From Muribaculaceae bacterium Zag1 (GTDB lineage: Bacteria > Bacteroidota > Bacteroidia > Bacteroidales > Muribaculaceae): DNA of 64,000 nucleotides. The notes beneath the pieces are model-generated. The model searched no databases, was not told where the DNA came from, and saw nothing but the letters and a program-made list of their open reading frames with translations. Numbering within the stretch: position 1 is the first letter of the stretch; each line of letters opens with the position of its first letter. Both the position numbers and the translations under genes were made by a program. The stretch spans positions 1 through 64,000 of the forward strand of contig NWBJ01000081.1 in the NCBI GenBank assembly GCA_002633115.1, read 5' to 3'. This document shows, one piece after another, positions 13,101 to 20,502 of this stretch.

Positions 13101-16100
13101 ACCAAGGTTCGCGGACCTAATGAGCTGGCTACAGGTGTTCCTTACATCATCGCATTTGAATACCGGCAGAAGGCAGGTTTCAGCGAGACGGGTATCACCG
13201 CCCCGGCATACGCAGTGACCAAGCACTACGACATCCAGCATCCGAACGATGACCTTGAGACCGTGACGTTCGTTGACGGTTTCGGACGACCTGTTCAGGT
13301 GAAGAAGGACGGTGTCGTGACTACGGCTGCTAAGGGTTCCGGCGCATCCGACCAGAACGTGATGATTGTCAGCGGACGCAATGTCTATGACGCTTTCGGA
13401 CGTGTGGCTAAGGCTTACTATCCCACTACCGAGGGTATGGGCAGCAAGACATCGTTCAGCACCGCGTTTGACAATGTGACACCGACCGTGACGGTCTATG
13501 ACGTGCTCGACCGCGCGTTGTCAGTCACTCTGCCTGACGGTTCGATTACCAAGACTTCTTATTCGCTGGCTGGCAATAATCTTGTGGCCGATGTAGAGGA
13601 CGCTCTTCAAAACCATCAGATTACCCATACCAATGGTAGTGGTAAGACTGTCAAGACAATCCAACCGAGCGGCCCCGACGGTGAGATTACCACCACCTTT
13701 GAATATGACGGCATCCAGCGTCTCGTGAGGGTGACGGACACCGAGGGCAACGTAACGACATCCGTCTATGACATGGGTGACCGCCGCACTGAGGTCAACC
13801 ACCCGGCAAGCGGAAAGACATCGTTCACCTATGACCCGCTCGGCAACGTGCTCACCAAGCAGACGGCGAACATGGCGGAGGAAGGCAAGATGATTGCCTA
13901 TACCTACGACTACCATCGTCTGACGGGTATCAGCTATCCTGACCATCCCGAAAACAATGTGAAGTATTATTATGGCGGACGCAATGCCTCGCACAACCGC
14001 ATCGGACGACTGATGATGCGCGAGGACGGAACGGGTGCCATCGAATACTTCTACGGCAAGATGGGTGAGGTGACGAAGACACGCCGCACGCTTATCGTGC
14101 CCAACCAGGCGATTGCCACATACGTCACACAGTGGACTTACGACAGCCACAACCGCCTCATGGAGATGATTTATCCCGACGAGGAGAAGGTTACTTACTC
14201 CTATAATCTCGGCGGTCTGCTTGAGAAAGTGCGCGGCGAGAAGTCATACGGCTATGACTACATCACTAAGCTGGGCTACGACAAGTTCGAGCAGCGCAGC
14301 TACCTGAAGTATTGCAACGGTGCGGAGACGTTCTACACCTACGACAACCGCCGTCGCCTGAGCAACCTCGCGGTGAACAGCGGCAGCACGGCCATCATGG
14401 ATAACGACTACACCTTCGACGCTGTAAGCAATGTCCTTTCGGTGGCGAACAACGCCTCGCTCCCTGCCAGCGGCAACGCCGGCGGCAAGATGTCGCACGC
14501 CTATACCTACGACGGGCTGTACCGCCTCGCTTCCGCTACAGGTACATACACCGGAGCAGACAGCAAGTCCGCATCCTACACCCTCGCCATGGGCTATGAC
14601 AACATGCACCGCATCACTTCCAAGAGCCAGCATCTGACCCAGGACAACGTGCAGTTCAACGGCAAACTCAATGTCGGATATGACCTCACGTACACCTACG
14701 GTACGGAAGCCGGAAAGAAGTTCCAGCTTGCAAGTGTTAAAGACGTGAATTATCGCACGGAAAATACTCCGGGAGACAATAATATCGAAAATAATCACGT
14801 ATATTTGTATGATAAAAACGGAAATCTTATATATGTGAATACCGGACGCATGATGAACGATGGACATAACGAGACCGGCACGGGTGAGCGCAAGCTCATC
14901 TGGGACGAGGAGAACCGTCTGCTTGCAGTGGACGACAACGGCTTCGTGTCCAACTACTGGTATGATGCCGACGGCGAGCGCACGGTCAAGACTTCCGGCG
15001 AGAGCGATCAGGTGTATGTCAACGGAGTATTCTCCGGCGGCTCTACCAACACCGCGAAGTTCTCACTCTATGTCAGCCCGTACCTCGTGGCTAATCAGGG
15101 CGGCCGCTACACCAAGCATATCTACGCAGGTTCGCAGAGAATCGTGTCGAAGATAGGCGACTTCGCCTCCTACGGCTCTGACCCGCGCCGCATAGAGTAT
15201 GCAGGTGCCAACACCGACGGTCTGTCAGTTGACTACAAGGCGAAGTATGCCGCCCAGCAGCAGGTCATCAAGGACAACTACAAATTCTTTGATGTGCCGT
15301 ACAACGGCGAGGACAACAATGACTATGTTGACGGACAAGGTTTCTGCTGCAACGACGGCTCCATGGAGGCGGCGATGGCTCGGACGAAAGCGCAGGCACA
15401 CGCGGCTGCAAGGTCTTTCAAAGCCCCGGACAACTACGAGAACCTGCAGTTCTTCTACCATCCCGACCACCTCGGAAGCTCCAGCTTCATCACCAACCTT
15501 GAAGGCGAGGTAGTGCAGCATATCGAGTATGTGCCGTTCGGAGAGGTGTTCATAGAGGAGCGCAACAGCGTATGGAACACGCCTTATCTCTTCAATGCCA
15601 AGGAATTTGACGAGGAGACGGGTATGTACTACTATGGTGCAAGGTACTATGAGCCGAGGCTGAGTCTTTGGATGAGTACGGATCCATTAGGAGAAAAAAA
15701 TCCACACCTATCTCCCTATAATTTCGTTAGCAACAATCCTCTTAACAGAATTGACCCATGGGGATTAACTGATTATGAAGTTGATGGAGAAACCCGAACG
15801 ATACAAGATGGTCACAATAATCTTAGAATGACCGTAGGAAATGCCGATTTCGCTAAATTACAAAAAGCATTTGGCGAAAGTATGAATTCTTATGAAAGTC
15901 TGATGAATAATTTGTCAGTTAAGAATGGATACACTACCTCTGGCATATATCGTGATAATGAATCATCTATAGGATATGGTATCTTAATAACGGCTCATAG
16001 ACCAGGAGGGCAATCTTATTCAGAGTGGTCTATAGACAGCAGATCCACATATTCTCCTTATTTTAATGTGTTAGAAGGAGCTGGTGCTATAGCAGACGCT

Positions 16101-16547
16101 TCAATTGGACAATTAAATAAGATAAATGTTGGGAATAATGGCAAATGGTATTTTAAACAGAAATCCGGTAGAATTTTTAATGGAAATCAATATGTTACAA
16201 CGATTCCTGCTAAAATTAAATACGCGAGCTTCATAAAAGGGGCTAATAGAGTAGGTGGAGTTGTAACTATTGCCTCCTCCGGATATGATATATACCAAGG
16301 ATATGTTCAAGATGGAGGTCGCTATGGATACAATGCTCAAGTTCAAACAGCAGGTGCTATAGGTGGATTTGCTGGTGGTGTTGCAGGAGCTAAACTCGGT
16401 GCTGCAATTGGTGCAGGCATAGGTGCTTGGTTTGGTGGAGTCGGCTCTGTTCCTGGCGGCATAATTGGAGGTTTTATTGGCGGTGCATTTGGCGCATTTG
16501 GTGGTGATTATTATGGTGAAAAAGCCGCAAAAAGTATATTAAAATGA
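7131..16547 (+). CDS. Giant SpvB/FG-GAP/RHS polymorphic toxin
   Basis: This 3138-residue protein has an N-terminal hydrophobic segment (residues about 4-25), a Ser/Thr/Glu-rich linker, and an SpvB-type domain near residues 255-345 (GNGWLGQGWDLSVPSVTLDTRWG). At least six calcium-loop FG-GAP motifs follow, for example DLNGDGLPD, DINGDGLID, DLNGDGYPD and DVDGDGYLD. Dozens of YD/RHS repeats come next, then the RHS-associated core (YYYGARYYEPRLSLWMSTDP) ending at DPWGL (residues 2875-2879). In studied homologues the repeats form a shell enclosing the toxic tip, which is released after this motif. The 259-residue tip (2880-3138) is lower in GC by eye and ends in a glycine-zipper hydrophobic stretch. 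The protein has no sorting domain of its own. It overlaps the next gene by 4 bp. Confidence 0.9.
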   Translation: MKRSYIIAVASVILSAACLAGIFLYPGSTADAMPRQEDSGTNTSIVADASGASPGTAAAESGTPSPQQKEEFASNNTKTEESVIGGKTEQAEGKDGTVTADGSVHKYFTTAQSDSISVAGGTLAVAKGRLLRPVSLSICAVDSAALPELDFAMCNVTGESDGYRFLPHGTHFTEEGATVRLKYDRTRIPSGYTEDDIRTFYYDTEKGHWVALDRVRVNKELAYVESRTTHFTDMINGVIQTPESPETDGFAPTMMNDIKAADPTAKLNIIAPPTANNRGSANMQYAFEMPPARNGMAPSLAISYNSDGGNGWLGQGWDLSVPSVTLDTRWGVPRYDLTDETETYSLSGSMLSTMDDNGAMSVAHRGDKIARKADRQFYTRQGGDFSRIIRKGDSPANYYWEVTDKQGVVYTYGGEGAVLKGTITDLSGNTREVISEWKLKKVVETHGDWIEYEYTAADEPVRGGLVAKAVYLSKVSAGNAESTEPHTVVTLTGNKTKRQKANNARYGYLTSSNRLLEKVSVSFMGEELRSYTFSYVDGAFHKDLLEGVRQFDDQGQEFAFQKFDYYDDVQAASGYVPFKDGEETWNTHNDGLDAGFINPLQGIDMFSDKPTALGGTTSSSIGGSFYAGVGIYDGSSSTSSTIGGSFSYSNDNSKGLSTFVDLNGDGLPDKVYKDGGSVYYRPQIRNSNNTVEYGEPIKVIGISGFSSSSSNTYSGGADVKAGWGPAVATIGTDASKTTTKTTVYFSDINGDGLIDLVSNGKVYFNHIEFDAQGNAVPTFTLSSADTPSPIIYDPTKIDVSVGAVDPEEQAEIIRLSPMEDAVRVWVAPRNGIVSISGTVSLIAPSGDYDTDAYGKADGVRVAIQKGDSELWSQSISKGDATAHNATAQAVPINKGDRIYFRVQSGTEEMSNGAFDEVAWHPVITYSGTEEFMPNGYSTTVYKPEEGALYFAPTSLSIDGGNETVEITGTFNKPQTTDDITLSIIGFNDKKDGNGNDNPAYVEKTVFVKTFAWDEIHDGELPVTLDNSDGLTNFRFMVSAQSNVRWDAVKWSPILSFTDSLGTRQNRQVSPDYTIYANHLKDAPSFVSSTADTVIYVKPVVTFSNMLYNGELTLTVKTVDRLLGKKKFAVTAGAVANDSIAILKSDIGTDKIWFELFSSDSYVGNSISDVSALVSSPTALTYQSAGANLYAVNIQAGFGQLYRGWGGFVYNASENRYSQPINESLLVLPQDENEQPDPLTMAFIPLSTDLNKLDRWSGQREEIYVTATHMGAARLTEQDVVLTNPFENIGNVAGLTGEHLQGTGAAAISQEMVSHNNVVQGGAIFTYNDANGDSKTKSMMIDLNGDGYPDIVAGGKIQYTNTLGGISGEVLEGMGTISSGSKAQGFALGSDPILSAVATIKQIANGKNTSANQESSNKAMGSISASLSIPPSNEDWNIENFIDVNGDGLADKIISGNKVRLNLGYSFTEPIDWDIDRIQGGKSQSYTANVGGGYNQGSSSFAGGYNIVTSANEEQYNLTDVNSDGLPDKVWKSGNGIMVALNTGVGFDTPFVWQGANALSKSASTSEGGNVAFTVSIPIPLPFGPPLKISTNPGVSLSHSINRTNYSLQDVDGDGYLDIVTSDKESELTVTRSAIGRTNMLKSVTNSIGGRFELDYAHSTPTYGHPGGKWVMSALTVDDGIHDDGPLMKTAFEYSDGFRDRHERDFLGFGKVITKSLDTENGDGVYRQSVQEFAVDNYYKSGNLVASYVSDASGNKFTETVNEYDAYSMTANADSYSFTKQDVIYSDRASAFVPLRYTANKQYEGTSQGMVISEAWNEYYLNGYHGELKSYRYSDKGSLGSSGSGSYDYATNIQYTSNADRHIFGLPTNVTVVGGDGSMYHNVSATYDTKYPNHLTQVSQQLGSGTAVTDYKYDRYGNIIQKTLPANGTGQRMWYKYRYEPEMNMYVERIDDAWGYRSEAGNFDYRYGMALERRDLNNFYYETELDNIGRVTKVRGPNELATGVPYIIAFEYRQKAGFSETGITAPAYAVTKHYDIQHPNDDLETVTFVDGFGRPVQVKKDGVVTTAAKGSGASDQNVMIVSGRNVYDAFGRVAKAYYPTTEGMGSKTSFSTAFDNVTPTVTVYDVLDRALSVTLPDGSITKTSYSLAGNNLVADVEDALQNHQITHTNGSGKTVKTIQPSGPDGEITTTFEYDGIQRLVRVTDTEGNVTTSVYDMGDRRTEVNHPASGKTSFTYDPLGNVLTKQTANMAEEGKMIAYTYDYHRLTGISYPDHPENNVKYYYGGRNASHNRIGRLMMREDGTGAIEYFYGKMGEVTKTRRTLIVPNQAIATYVTQWTYDSHNRLMEMIYPDEEKVTYSYNLGGLLEKVRGEKSYGYDYITKLGYDKFEQRSYLKYCNGAETFYTYDNRRRLSNLAVNSGSTAIMDNDYTFDAVSNVLSVANNASLPASGNAGGKMSHAYTYDGLYRLASATGTYTGADSKSASYTLAMGYDNMHRITSKSQHLTQDNVQFNGKLNVGYDLTYTYGTEAGKKFQLASVKDVNYRTENTPGDNNIENNHVYLYDKNGNLIYVNTGRMMNDGHNETGTGERKLIWDEENRLLAVDDNGFVSNYWYDADGERTVKTSGESDQVYVNGVFSGGSTNTAKFSLYVSPYLVANQGGRYTKHIYAGSQRIVSKIGDFASYGSDPRRIEYAGANTDGLSVDYKAKYAAQQQVIKDNYKFFDVPYNGEDNNDYVDGQGFCCNDGSMEAAMARTKAQAHAAARSFKAPDNYENLQFFYHPDHLGSSSFITNLEGEVVQHIEYVPFGEVFIEERNSVWNTPYLFNAKEFDEETGMYYYGARYYEPRLSLWMSTDPLGEKNPHLSPYNFVSNNPLNRIDPWGLTDYEVDGETRTIQDGHNNLRMTVGNADFAKLQKAFGESMNSYESLMNNLSVKNGYTTSGIYRDNESSIGYGILITAHRPGGQSYSEWSIDSRSTYSPYFNVLEGAGAIADASIGQLNKINVGNNGKWYFKQKSGRIFNGNQYVTTIPAKIKYASFIKGANRVGGVVTIASSGYDIYQGYVQDGGRYGYNAQVQTAGAIGGFAGGVAGAKLGAAIGAGIGAWFGGVGSVPGGIIGGFIGGAFGAFGGDYYGEKAAKSILK
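15768..16547 (+). other. Variable C-terminal toxin tip of the RHS protein
   Basis: This is the part of the RHS protein after DPWGL. By eye the DNA becomes distinctly AT-richer from about 15690, just before the tip, matching the following immunity candidate rather than the GC-rich core; this is usual for exchangeable toxin modules. The last 60 residues are built from GxxxG/GxxxA steps (GGFAGGVAGAKLGAAIGAGI and similar) and resemble glycine-zipper membrane segments. No nuclease, deaminase or ADP-ribosyltransferase motif was recognised. A membrane-active tip is an inference, supported by the immunity candidate being an integral membrane protein. Confidence 0.6.
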
Positions 16548-17056
16548 AGCAAGTAATATTTTTTTGGAATAGATTGTATTATGGCATTTTCGATTATAAT
16601 CGGCTAACACAAATATTTATATATAAAATATTTGTACGCCTACTGTTTTGTTTTAAACATAAGCAAAATGTAGTTAGACGTGATAAAATAATCATTCTGA
16701 ATAAAAATGCTATTAGTGCATTATCTGATACAAAATGTAGTACAGTCTTAATGATTGCTGATGTGACAATGTTAGCATTCACGGCCCTATTAATATGGAC
16801 ATTAATAAATTTAATGTCTATGTTGCTACCGTGTGTGTCTTTAATCCTTGTGGACAAGACAACTTTCTGCATAATCACTGCAATACCTTCTTTAACGATT
16901 AATTATTTTATTTTATGGAGAAAAGATAAGTATCTTGAATATTTTGAGGTTTTTCAGAAGACTTCGCAAAAACGAAACATAAGATGGAGCTTTATAAGCA
17001 TGATGTGTTTATTGTTGGTCTTGACATTTTTTATACTTAGTCTCTGTGTAATGTAA
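16544..17056 (+). CDS. Putative multi-pass membrane immunity protein
   Basis: The 170-residue product overlaps the RHS gene by ATGA, indicating coupled translation. It has about three to four hydrophobic segments (for instance residues 65-90, 92-118 and 148-170) separated by Lys/Arg-rich loops. It matches no family I recognise. Its very AT-rich composition matches the toxin tip. Position, overlap and composition are those expected of the cognate immunity protein, and an inner-membrane location would suit protection from a pore-forming or membrane-inserted tip. A hairpin terminator follows 33 bp after the stop. Confidence 0.65.
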   Translation: MKQVIFFWNRLYYGIFDYNRLTQIFIYKIFVRLLFCFKHKQNVVRRDKIIILNKNAISALSDTKCSTVLMIADVTMLAFTALLIWTLINLMSMLLPCVSLILVDKTTFCIITAIPSLTINYFILWRKDKYLEYFEVFQKTSQKRNIRWSFISMMCLLLVLTFFILSLCVM

Positions 17057-17089
17057 TGACAAAAAAGCGATAAACCTATTAAAAAACTT

Positions 17090-17126
17090 AAGGAACTGTG
17101 TTATTTTGAAGCACAGTTCCTTTTGT
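17090..17126 (+). terminator. Rho-independent terminator of the toxin operon
   Basis: AAGGAACTGTG (17090-17100) pairs perfectly with CACAGTTCCTT (17112-17122) across an 11-nt loop and is followed by TTTTG. It closes the operon after the immunity candidate. Confidence 0.8.
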
Positions 17127-17171
17127 GTGCTTCAATTGTCAAATAATTTTGTATAGATAGGTTATTTCAAA

Positions 17172-18339
17172 GCTGGATTCAAGCGGATAATGCAACCGAT
17201 GAGTAATCCATGTTTGTTAATTGTTTAAATTTCTCTTTGGGTGACAAGTAGCCCAGTCTTTTCCTTGGGCGTGCGTTGAGCTTGTCCTGCACCCATTGGA
17301 CTTGCTCTGGCGTGATGGTAGCGAAGTCTGTACCCTTCGGGAAGTATTGCCTGATGAGCCCGTTGGTGTTCTCGTTGGCTCCCCTTTCCCATGAGTGGTA
17401 AGGTCTCGCGAAGAAGACGAGCACTCCCAACCTCTCCGCCATTCTCTCGTGAAAACTGAATTCCTTTCCGTTGTCAGCCGTGATTGTGTGTATTAAGTCC
17501 TTCACTGGTGAGAGTGCCTCTATGGCAGCCTCCGTCAGCGGGGCGGCTTCCTTCCCGCTGAGCAGTCGTATCCACACGAGCCCCGTCACCCTGTCGTTGA
17601 TGGTGAGCAACGCTCCCTTGTGGTTCTTCCCTATCACCGTGTCTATCTCCAAGTCCCCGAACCGCACCTTGCGGTCGACGATTGAGGGACGTTTCTCTAT
17701 GTCCACCCTGTTCCTGATGACGCCCCTGCCAGCGTTCCGCTTGCCACGGCTGGCGTAGCGCCTGCCCTTGTGGCGCAGGTGCGTATGAAGATCGCCTCCA
17801 CGTCTCTTGTCCTCCCACACATACTTGTAGATGGTCTCGTGGGAGACGCTCTCCTGTCCCCTGTCACGCAGGAACCCCGTTATCTGCTCGGGGCTGTAGT
17901 CCTGCCTGAGCAGGATGGTCACCGTGAGCGCCAACTCCCCCGTGAATCTCTCGTAACGCTTGCGGGAAGACATGCGACGCTCATACTTGTGCTGGGCGAG
18001 CTCTGGGCGGTACTCCCCAGTGCGGCCATCGGCGTTGCGCCTTATCTCCCTGCCGATGGTGCTCCTGTCGAAACCGATGGCCTTGGCTATCTCCCTCCGG
18101 GTCTTACCCTCTCGCAGCAAGGCGAATATCTCATGCCTATGTCCCTCGGTCAGATGTTGTTTCTTCATTGTTTGCTCTTTTTTGCTCCCTTGCAGACGCA
18201 AAGATAAGGATTTCCATTCAAAAGGGCAAGCGGAAAAGGAAATTTTTCCCTTCTTTTATTATCATGCCCTGATGACATCTTGGGGCTCCTACTCATCTCC
18301 GCATCCTCTCATCGGTTGCATTATCCGCTTGAATCCAGC
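17172..18339 (-). mobile_element. Complete IS30-family insertion sequence
   Basis: Perfect 32-bp terminal inverted repeats lie at 17172-17203 and 18308-18339, beginning GCTGGATTCAAGCGGATAAT. They enclose one transposase gene on the minus strand. AAA occurs immediately outside each end (17169-17171 and 18340-18342), consistent with the 2-3 bp target duplication of this family. The 1168-bp size is typical. Identical ends and an intact gene suggest a recent, active copy. It sits between the toxin-operon terminator and a duplicated abi leader. Confidence 0.95.
17179..18168 (-). CDS. IS30-family transposase
   Basis: The 329-residue product begins MKKQHLTEGHRHEIFALL, with the N-terminal IS30 helix-turn-helix (EIAKAIGFDRSTIGREI) and a DDE integrase core (GDLEIDTVIG, ITADNGKEF, and the ERGANENTNGLIRQYFPKG signature carrying the catalytic Glu). 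I prefer the start at 18168 over the in-frame ATG at 18201, because a minus-strand -7 box TATCTTTG (18199-18206) overlaps that upstream codon. The stop codon lies inside the left terminal repeat. It catalyses copy-out transposition in the cytoplasm. Confidence 0.93.
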   Translation of the reverse strand: MKKQHLTEGHRHEIFALLREGKTRREIAKAIGFDRSTIGREIRRNADGRTGEYRPELAQHKYERRMSSRKRYERFTGELALTVTILLRQDYSPEQITGFLRDRGQESVSHETIYKYVWEDKRRGGDLHTHLRHKGRRYASRGKRNAGRGVIRNRVDIEKRPSIVDRKVRFGDLEIDTVIGKNHKGALLTINDRVTGLVWIRLLSGKEAAPLTEAAIEALSPVKDLIHTITADNGKEFSFHERMAERLGVLVFFARPYHSWERGANENTNGLIRQYFPKGTDFATITPEQVQWVQDKLNARPRKRLGYLSPKEKFKQLTNMDYSSVALSA

Positions 18340-18500
18340 AAATGATGTAATTTATATTTCAAGAAATCAGCGTTTTGCGGATACTTACGGTATATTTAAC
18401 TCCCATAAAATAAAAATGTCCCGCTGGGTACGCTAATCTTACGGGAAGCGGGCGGGATTTGTCGTTGCAAAGGTACCGCTTCTATTCTAATCCAGCAACA
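18340..18500 (-). ncRNA. Orphan copy of the abi leader: promoter, hairpin RNA and abi-like start
   Basis: On the minus strand this segment has a TACCTTTG -7 box (18468-18475), a hairpin (GCGGG at 18452-18456 pairing with CCCGC at 18420-18424, inner AGCG/CGCT), a T-rich tract, and an ATG at 18406 that opens only a 15-codon frame (MGVKYTVSIRKTLIS). It is a diverged duplicate of the leader upstream of the abi gene at 19454: spacing from -7 box to ATG is 62 versus 64 bp, and stem bases differ in a compensatory way. The IS30 right end begins 20 bp after the short frame's stop. I read it as the start of a second abi gene, lost or truncated near the IS insertion. Confidence 0.55.
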
Positions 18501-18554
18501 TCTTTCGAGAGAATAGGCTTGGAATCAGCAATAAAACTAATTTGGAATATTGTC

Positions 18555-19454
18555 TTATTTCCAAAGCGGCTCGTTTTCCCAACTGGCAGGAAAGCCCATC
18601 GCCGCCACATCAACCATCGGGTATTTTGCTATCAGATTCTTTAATCCTGACACAAAATGAGATTTGCCATTTATGGATTCCATCCAATATGCAGTGCAGC
18701 ATAAAACCGCATATAAACGATTAGAGTCAATATCTGTATGGCTAATCCAACTTCCTCTGATTTTACCGGTCATTTGCGGTGTAGCGGAAAGGCTACGGTT
18801 CCATATACGAGCATGGTGCGCACAACAATTTCTCAAAGAAGCTATGCTACGCATCCAGCTTTCCAGTATCTCATGGTTGGGCAGGTTGAACTCACGGGCA
18901 ATGGCCTTCTTGACTTTTTTATCTGAAAAGTTGTAGTACAATTTGGACAAAGTGCCCAACGAAGCAAGCTCCAGTGTTTTCCATGCAAGAGGGAATGCCG
19001 GCCTTATGTATTTTTTGAAATGCGCCTTAATAAAATCTTCACGGGAGCGTTCCAGTTCCCTGTCAATAGCCGAAAGGTTCTGTGCAAACAGGCGTTCATT
19101 AGCCGAAAGATTTACATCCATAAACCAGAACGGTCCGTATGTCAATGAGAAATGTTGGATGACTTTGGCACGCAATGCGATTTCAATTTCTTGTATTGCC
19201 GCAAATATGAGCTGCCTTAACTTGGTATCAAACTCATATAAGGCAAATGCGTTCTCCAGCGTGCTTCCCGGTTTGAAATGATGAGTATCCTTATCGTCCT
19301 CCATCGGGCGGAGATAAGCAGCTATCCGGAAATAGCTGACAATGCCTAACTTTCGCAAGGCTTCCTTTTCATCAATAATGCTTAATCCATTTGTCTTGAG
19401 CCGACCAATGATGTCTGCTATGGTTAACGCAGGTTTAGAATATTCTGTTTCCAT
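18555..19454 (-). CDS. Abi_2 (AbiD/AbiF-like) HEPN abortive-infection protein
   Basis: The 299-residue product has the Abi_2 layout: an N-terminal segment (SKPALTIADIIGRLKTNGLS), the central FDTKLRQLIFAAIQEIEIALRAK helix pair, and a C-terminal HEPN RNase motif RNCCAHH (R-x4-H) near residue 210. HEPN proteins of this type cleave RNA and arrest growth when phage or other triggers relieve inhibition. The gene has its own minus-strand promoter and structured leader immediately upstream. The neighbourhood (toxin module, IS, edge of a mobile element) fits a defence island. Activity on RNA is inferred from family knowledge. Confidence 0.85.
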   Translation of the reverse strand: METEYSKPALTIADIIGRLKTNGLSIIDEKEALRKLGIVSYFRIAAYLRPMEDDKDTHHFKPGSTLENAFALYEFDTKLRQLIFAAIQEIEIALRAKVIQHFSLTYGPFWFMDVNLSANERLFAQNLSAIDRELERSREDFIKAHFKKYIRPAFPLAWKTLELASLGTLSKLYYNFSDKKVKKAIAREFNLPNHEILESWMRSIASLRNCCAHHARIWNRSLSATPQMTGKIRGSWISHTDIDSNRLYAVLCCTAYWMESINGKSHFVSGLKNLIAKYPMVDVAAMGFPASWENEPLWK

Positions 19455-19525
19455 ATAAAAATAAAAGACCCGCCCTGGTTCGCTGTTCTATGGGAAGCGT
19501 GGCGGATTCTGTCGGTACAAAGGTA
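19455..19525 (-). ncRNA. Structured leader or candidate antitoxin RNA of the abi gene
   Basis: A minus-strand -7 box TACCTTTG (19518-19525) would start a transcript near 19511. It contains a two-part stem (GGCGG at 19501-19505 with CCGCC at 19470-19474, inner AGCG 19496-19499 with CGCT 19481-19484) followed by TCTTTTATTTTTAT and the abi ATG at 19454. The stem is conserved with covariation in the copy at 18420-18456. An adjacent inhibitory RNA has been reported for AbiF-type proteins; assigning that role here is inference. Confidence 0.5.
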
Positions 19526-19612
19526 CTGCTTTTATTCCAATTCTACAAACTTTTCAAAGAAAAACTGCCGAAAATCGGCCAAAAAAGCGTTTTTGAGGTA
19601 ATAAGCAGCGTA

Positions 19613-20257
19613 TCAAAGGTCGTAATTGGAGAGCTTTTCCAACGCCTGCCGCCGCGTCTCGTCGATGAACTGAAGCAATACTACTGGGTTGATGTGTCTC
19701 CGCCCCATTCGCACCGACAGGTGCAGATGCGGACCGGTCGAGCGGCCTGTGCTGCCGCTTATACCCACCACATCACCCGGCCTCACGCAGTCTCCCTTCT
19801 TCACTCGCCATTCGGACAGATGGCAATAGCTGACCGAGAAATTCCCGTGCCGCACGGTGACATATTTTCCGGACACCCTGTCCTGTCCGGTTTTCACCAC
19901 GATGCCGTGCATCATAGCGTAAGTCTCACACCGGTCAGCCCTCAAGTCCAGACCGTTGTGTTTCCTGCGCTTTTTCGTGAACGGGTCAGTACGCACACCG
20001 AAAGGCGATGTAACATGAATCTCTTTTAAGGGATAGGACACGCTCAGGTAGCTGTCTATCCATTGTTTCCGCATGGAAGCGGTATCGGACGACAAATCTT
20101 CCACCGCCTTTTCCGTCACTTCTTTTGTTTTCCCTGCCGTCCCCTGTTCGACACGCTCGATTCTATAACGTGCCGTGTGGGGCGTTACCGTATGGAACTG
20201 TGCCAACGCTGTCATGCTGCAGCACAGTCCCGCTGTAATCAATAATATCCTTAACAT
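19613..20257 (-). CDS. Secreted M23 (LytM) metallopeptidase
   Basis: The 214-residue product has a signal peptide ending near MTALAQ and a C-terminal LytM domain with the zinc motif HNGLDL (HxxxD) and the catalytic GPHLHL (HxH) in GSTGRSTGPHLHLSVR. M23 enzymes cut peptide crosslinks of peptidoglycan and are common in conjugation loci, where they open the wall for the transfer apparatus. A minus-strand TACCTTTG box lies only 5 bp upstream of the ATG (20262-20269), so the transcript may be nearly leaderless. The gene is divergent from the transfer operon and shares its operator region. Confidence 0.85.
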   Translation of the reverse strand: MLRILLITAGLCCSMTALAQFHTVTPHTARYRIERVEQGTAGKTKEVTEKAVEDLSSDTASMRKQWIDSYLSVSYPLKEIHVTSPFGVRTDPFTKKRRKHNGLDLRADRCETYAMMHGIVVKTGQDRVSGKYVTVRHGNFSVSYCHLSEWRVKKGDCVRPGDVVGISGSTGRSTGPHLHLSVRMGRRHINPVVLLQFIDETRRQALEKLSNYDL

Positions 20258-20261
20258 GGTG

Positions 20262-20502
20262 CAAAGGTAATAAACCTATATAAAACAATATCATATTACA
20301 TTGCATATTCAGTTGTAACAAATATCATACTCTAAAATCCTGTAATACTCATTTTTATGTTGTCAGAGTATGAAAGCAAGTATGATTGTAGCGTCTTATA
20401 TTAAATAAGCATAAACCACAATACAATCATACTTATAAATACCTCAGAATCGGAACAGCGCATATAATTTTGCGGAAACGACAACCCATAAAAATTATAA
20501 AA
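20262..20502. promoter_or_regulatory. Divergent control region of the M23 gene and the transfer operon
   Basis: It contains ATCATACTCT at 20324-20333, the inverted near-copies AGAGTATGAA (20365-20374) and AAGTATGATT (about 20379), and ATCATACTTA at 20427-20436. A plus-strand -7 box TAATTTTG at 20465-20472 precedes the operon start at 20503, and a minus-strand TACCTTTG at 20262-20269 precedes the M23 gene. The same 10-mer recurs three times at 45806-46088, suggesting one regulator controls both loci. Confidence 0.6.
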
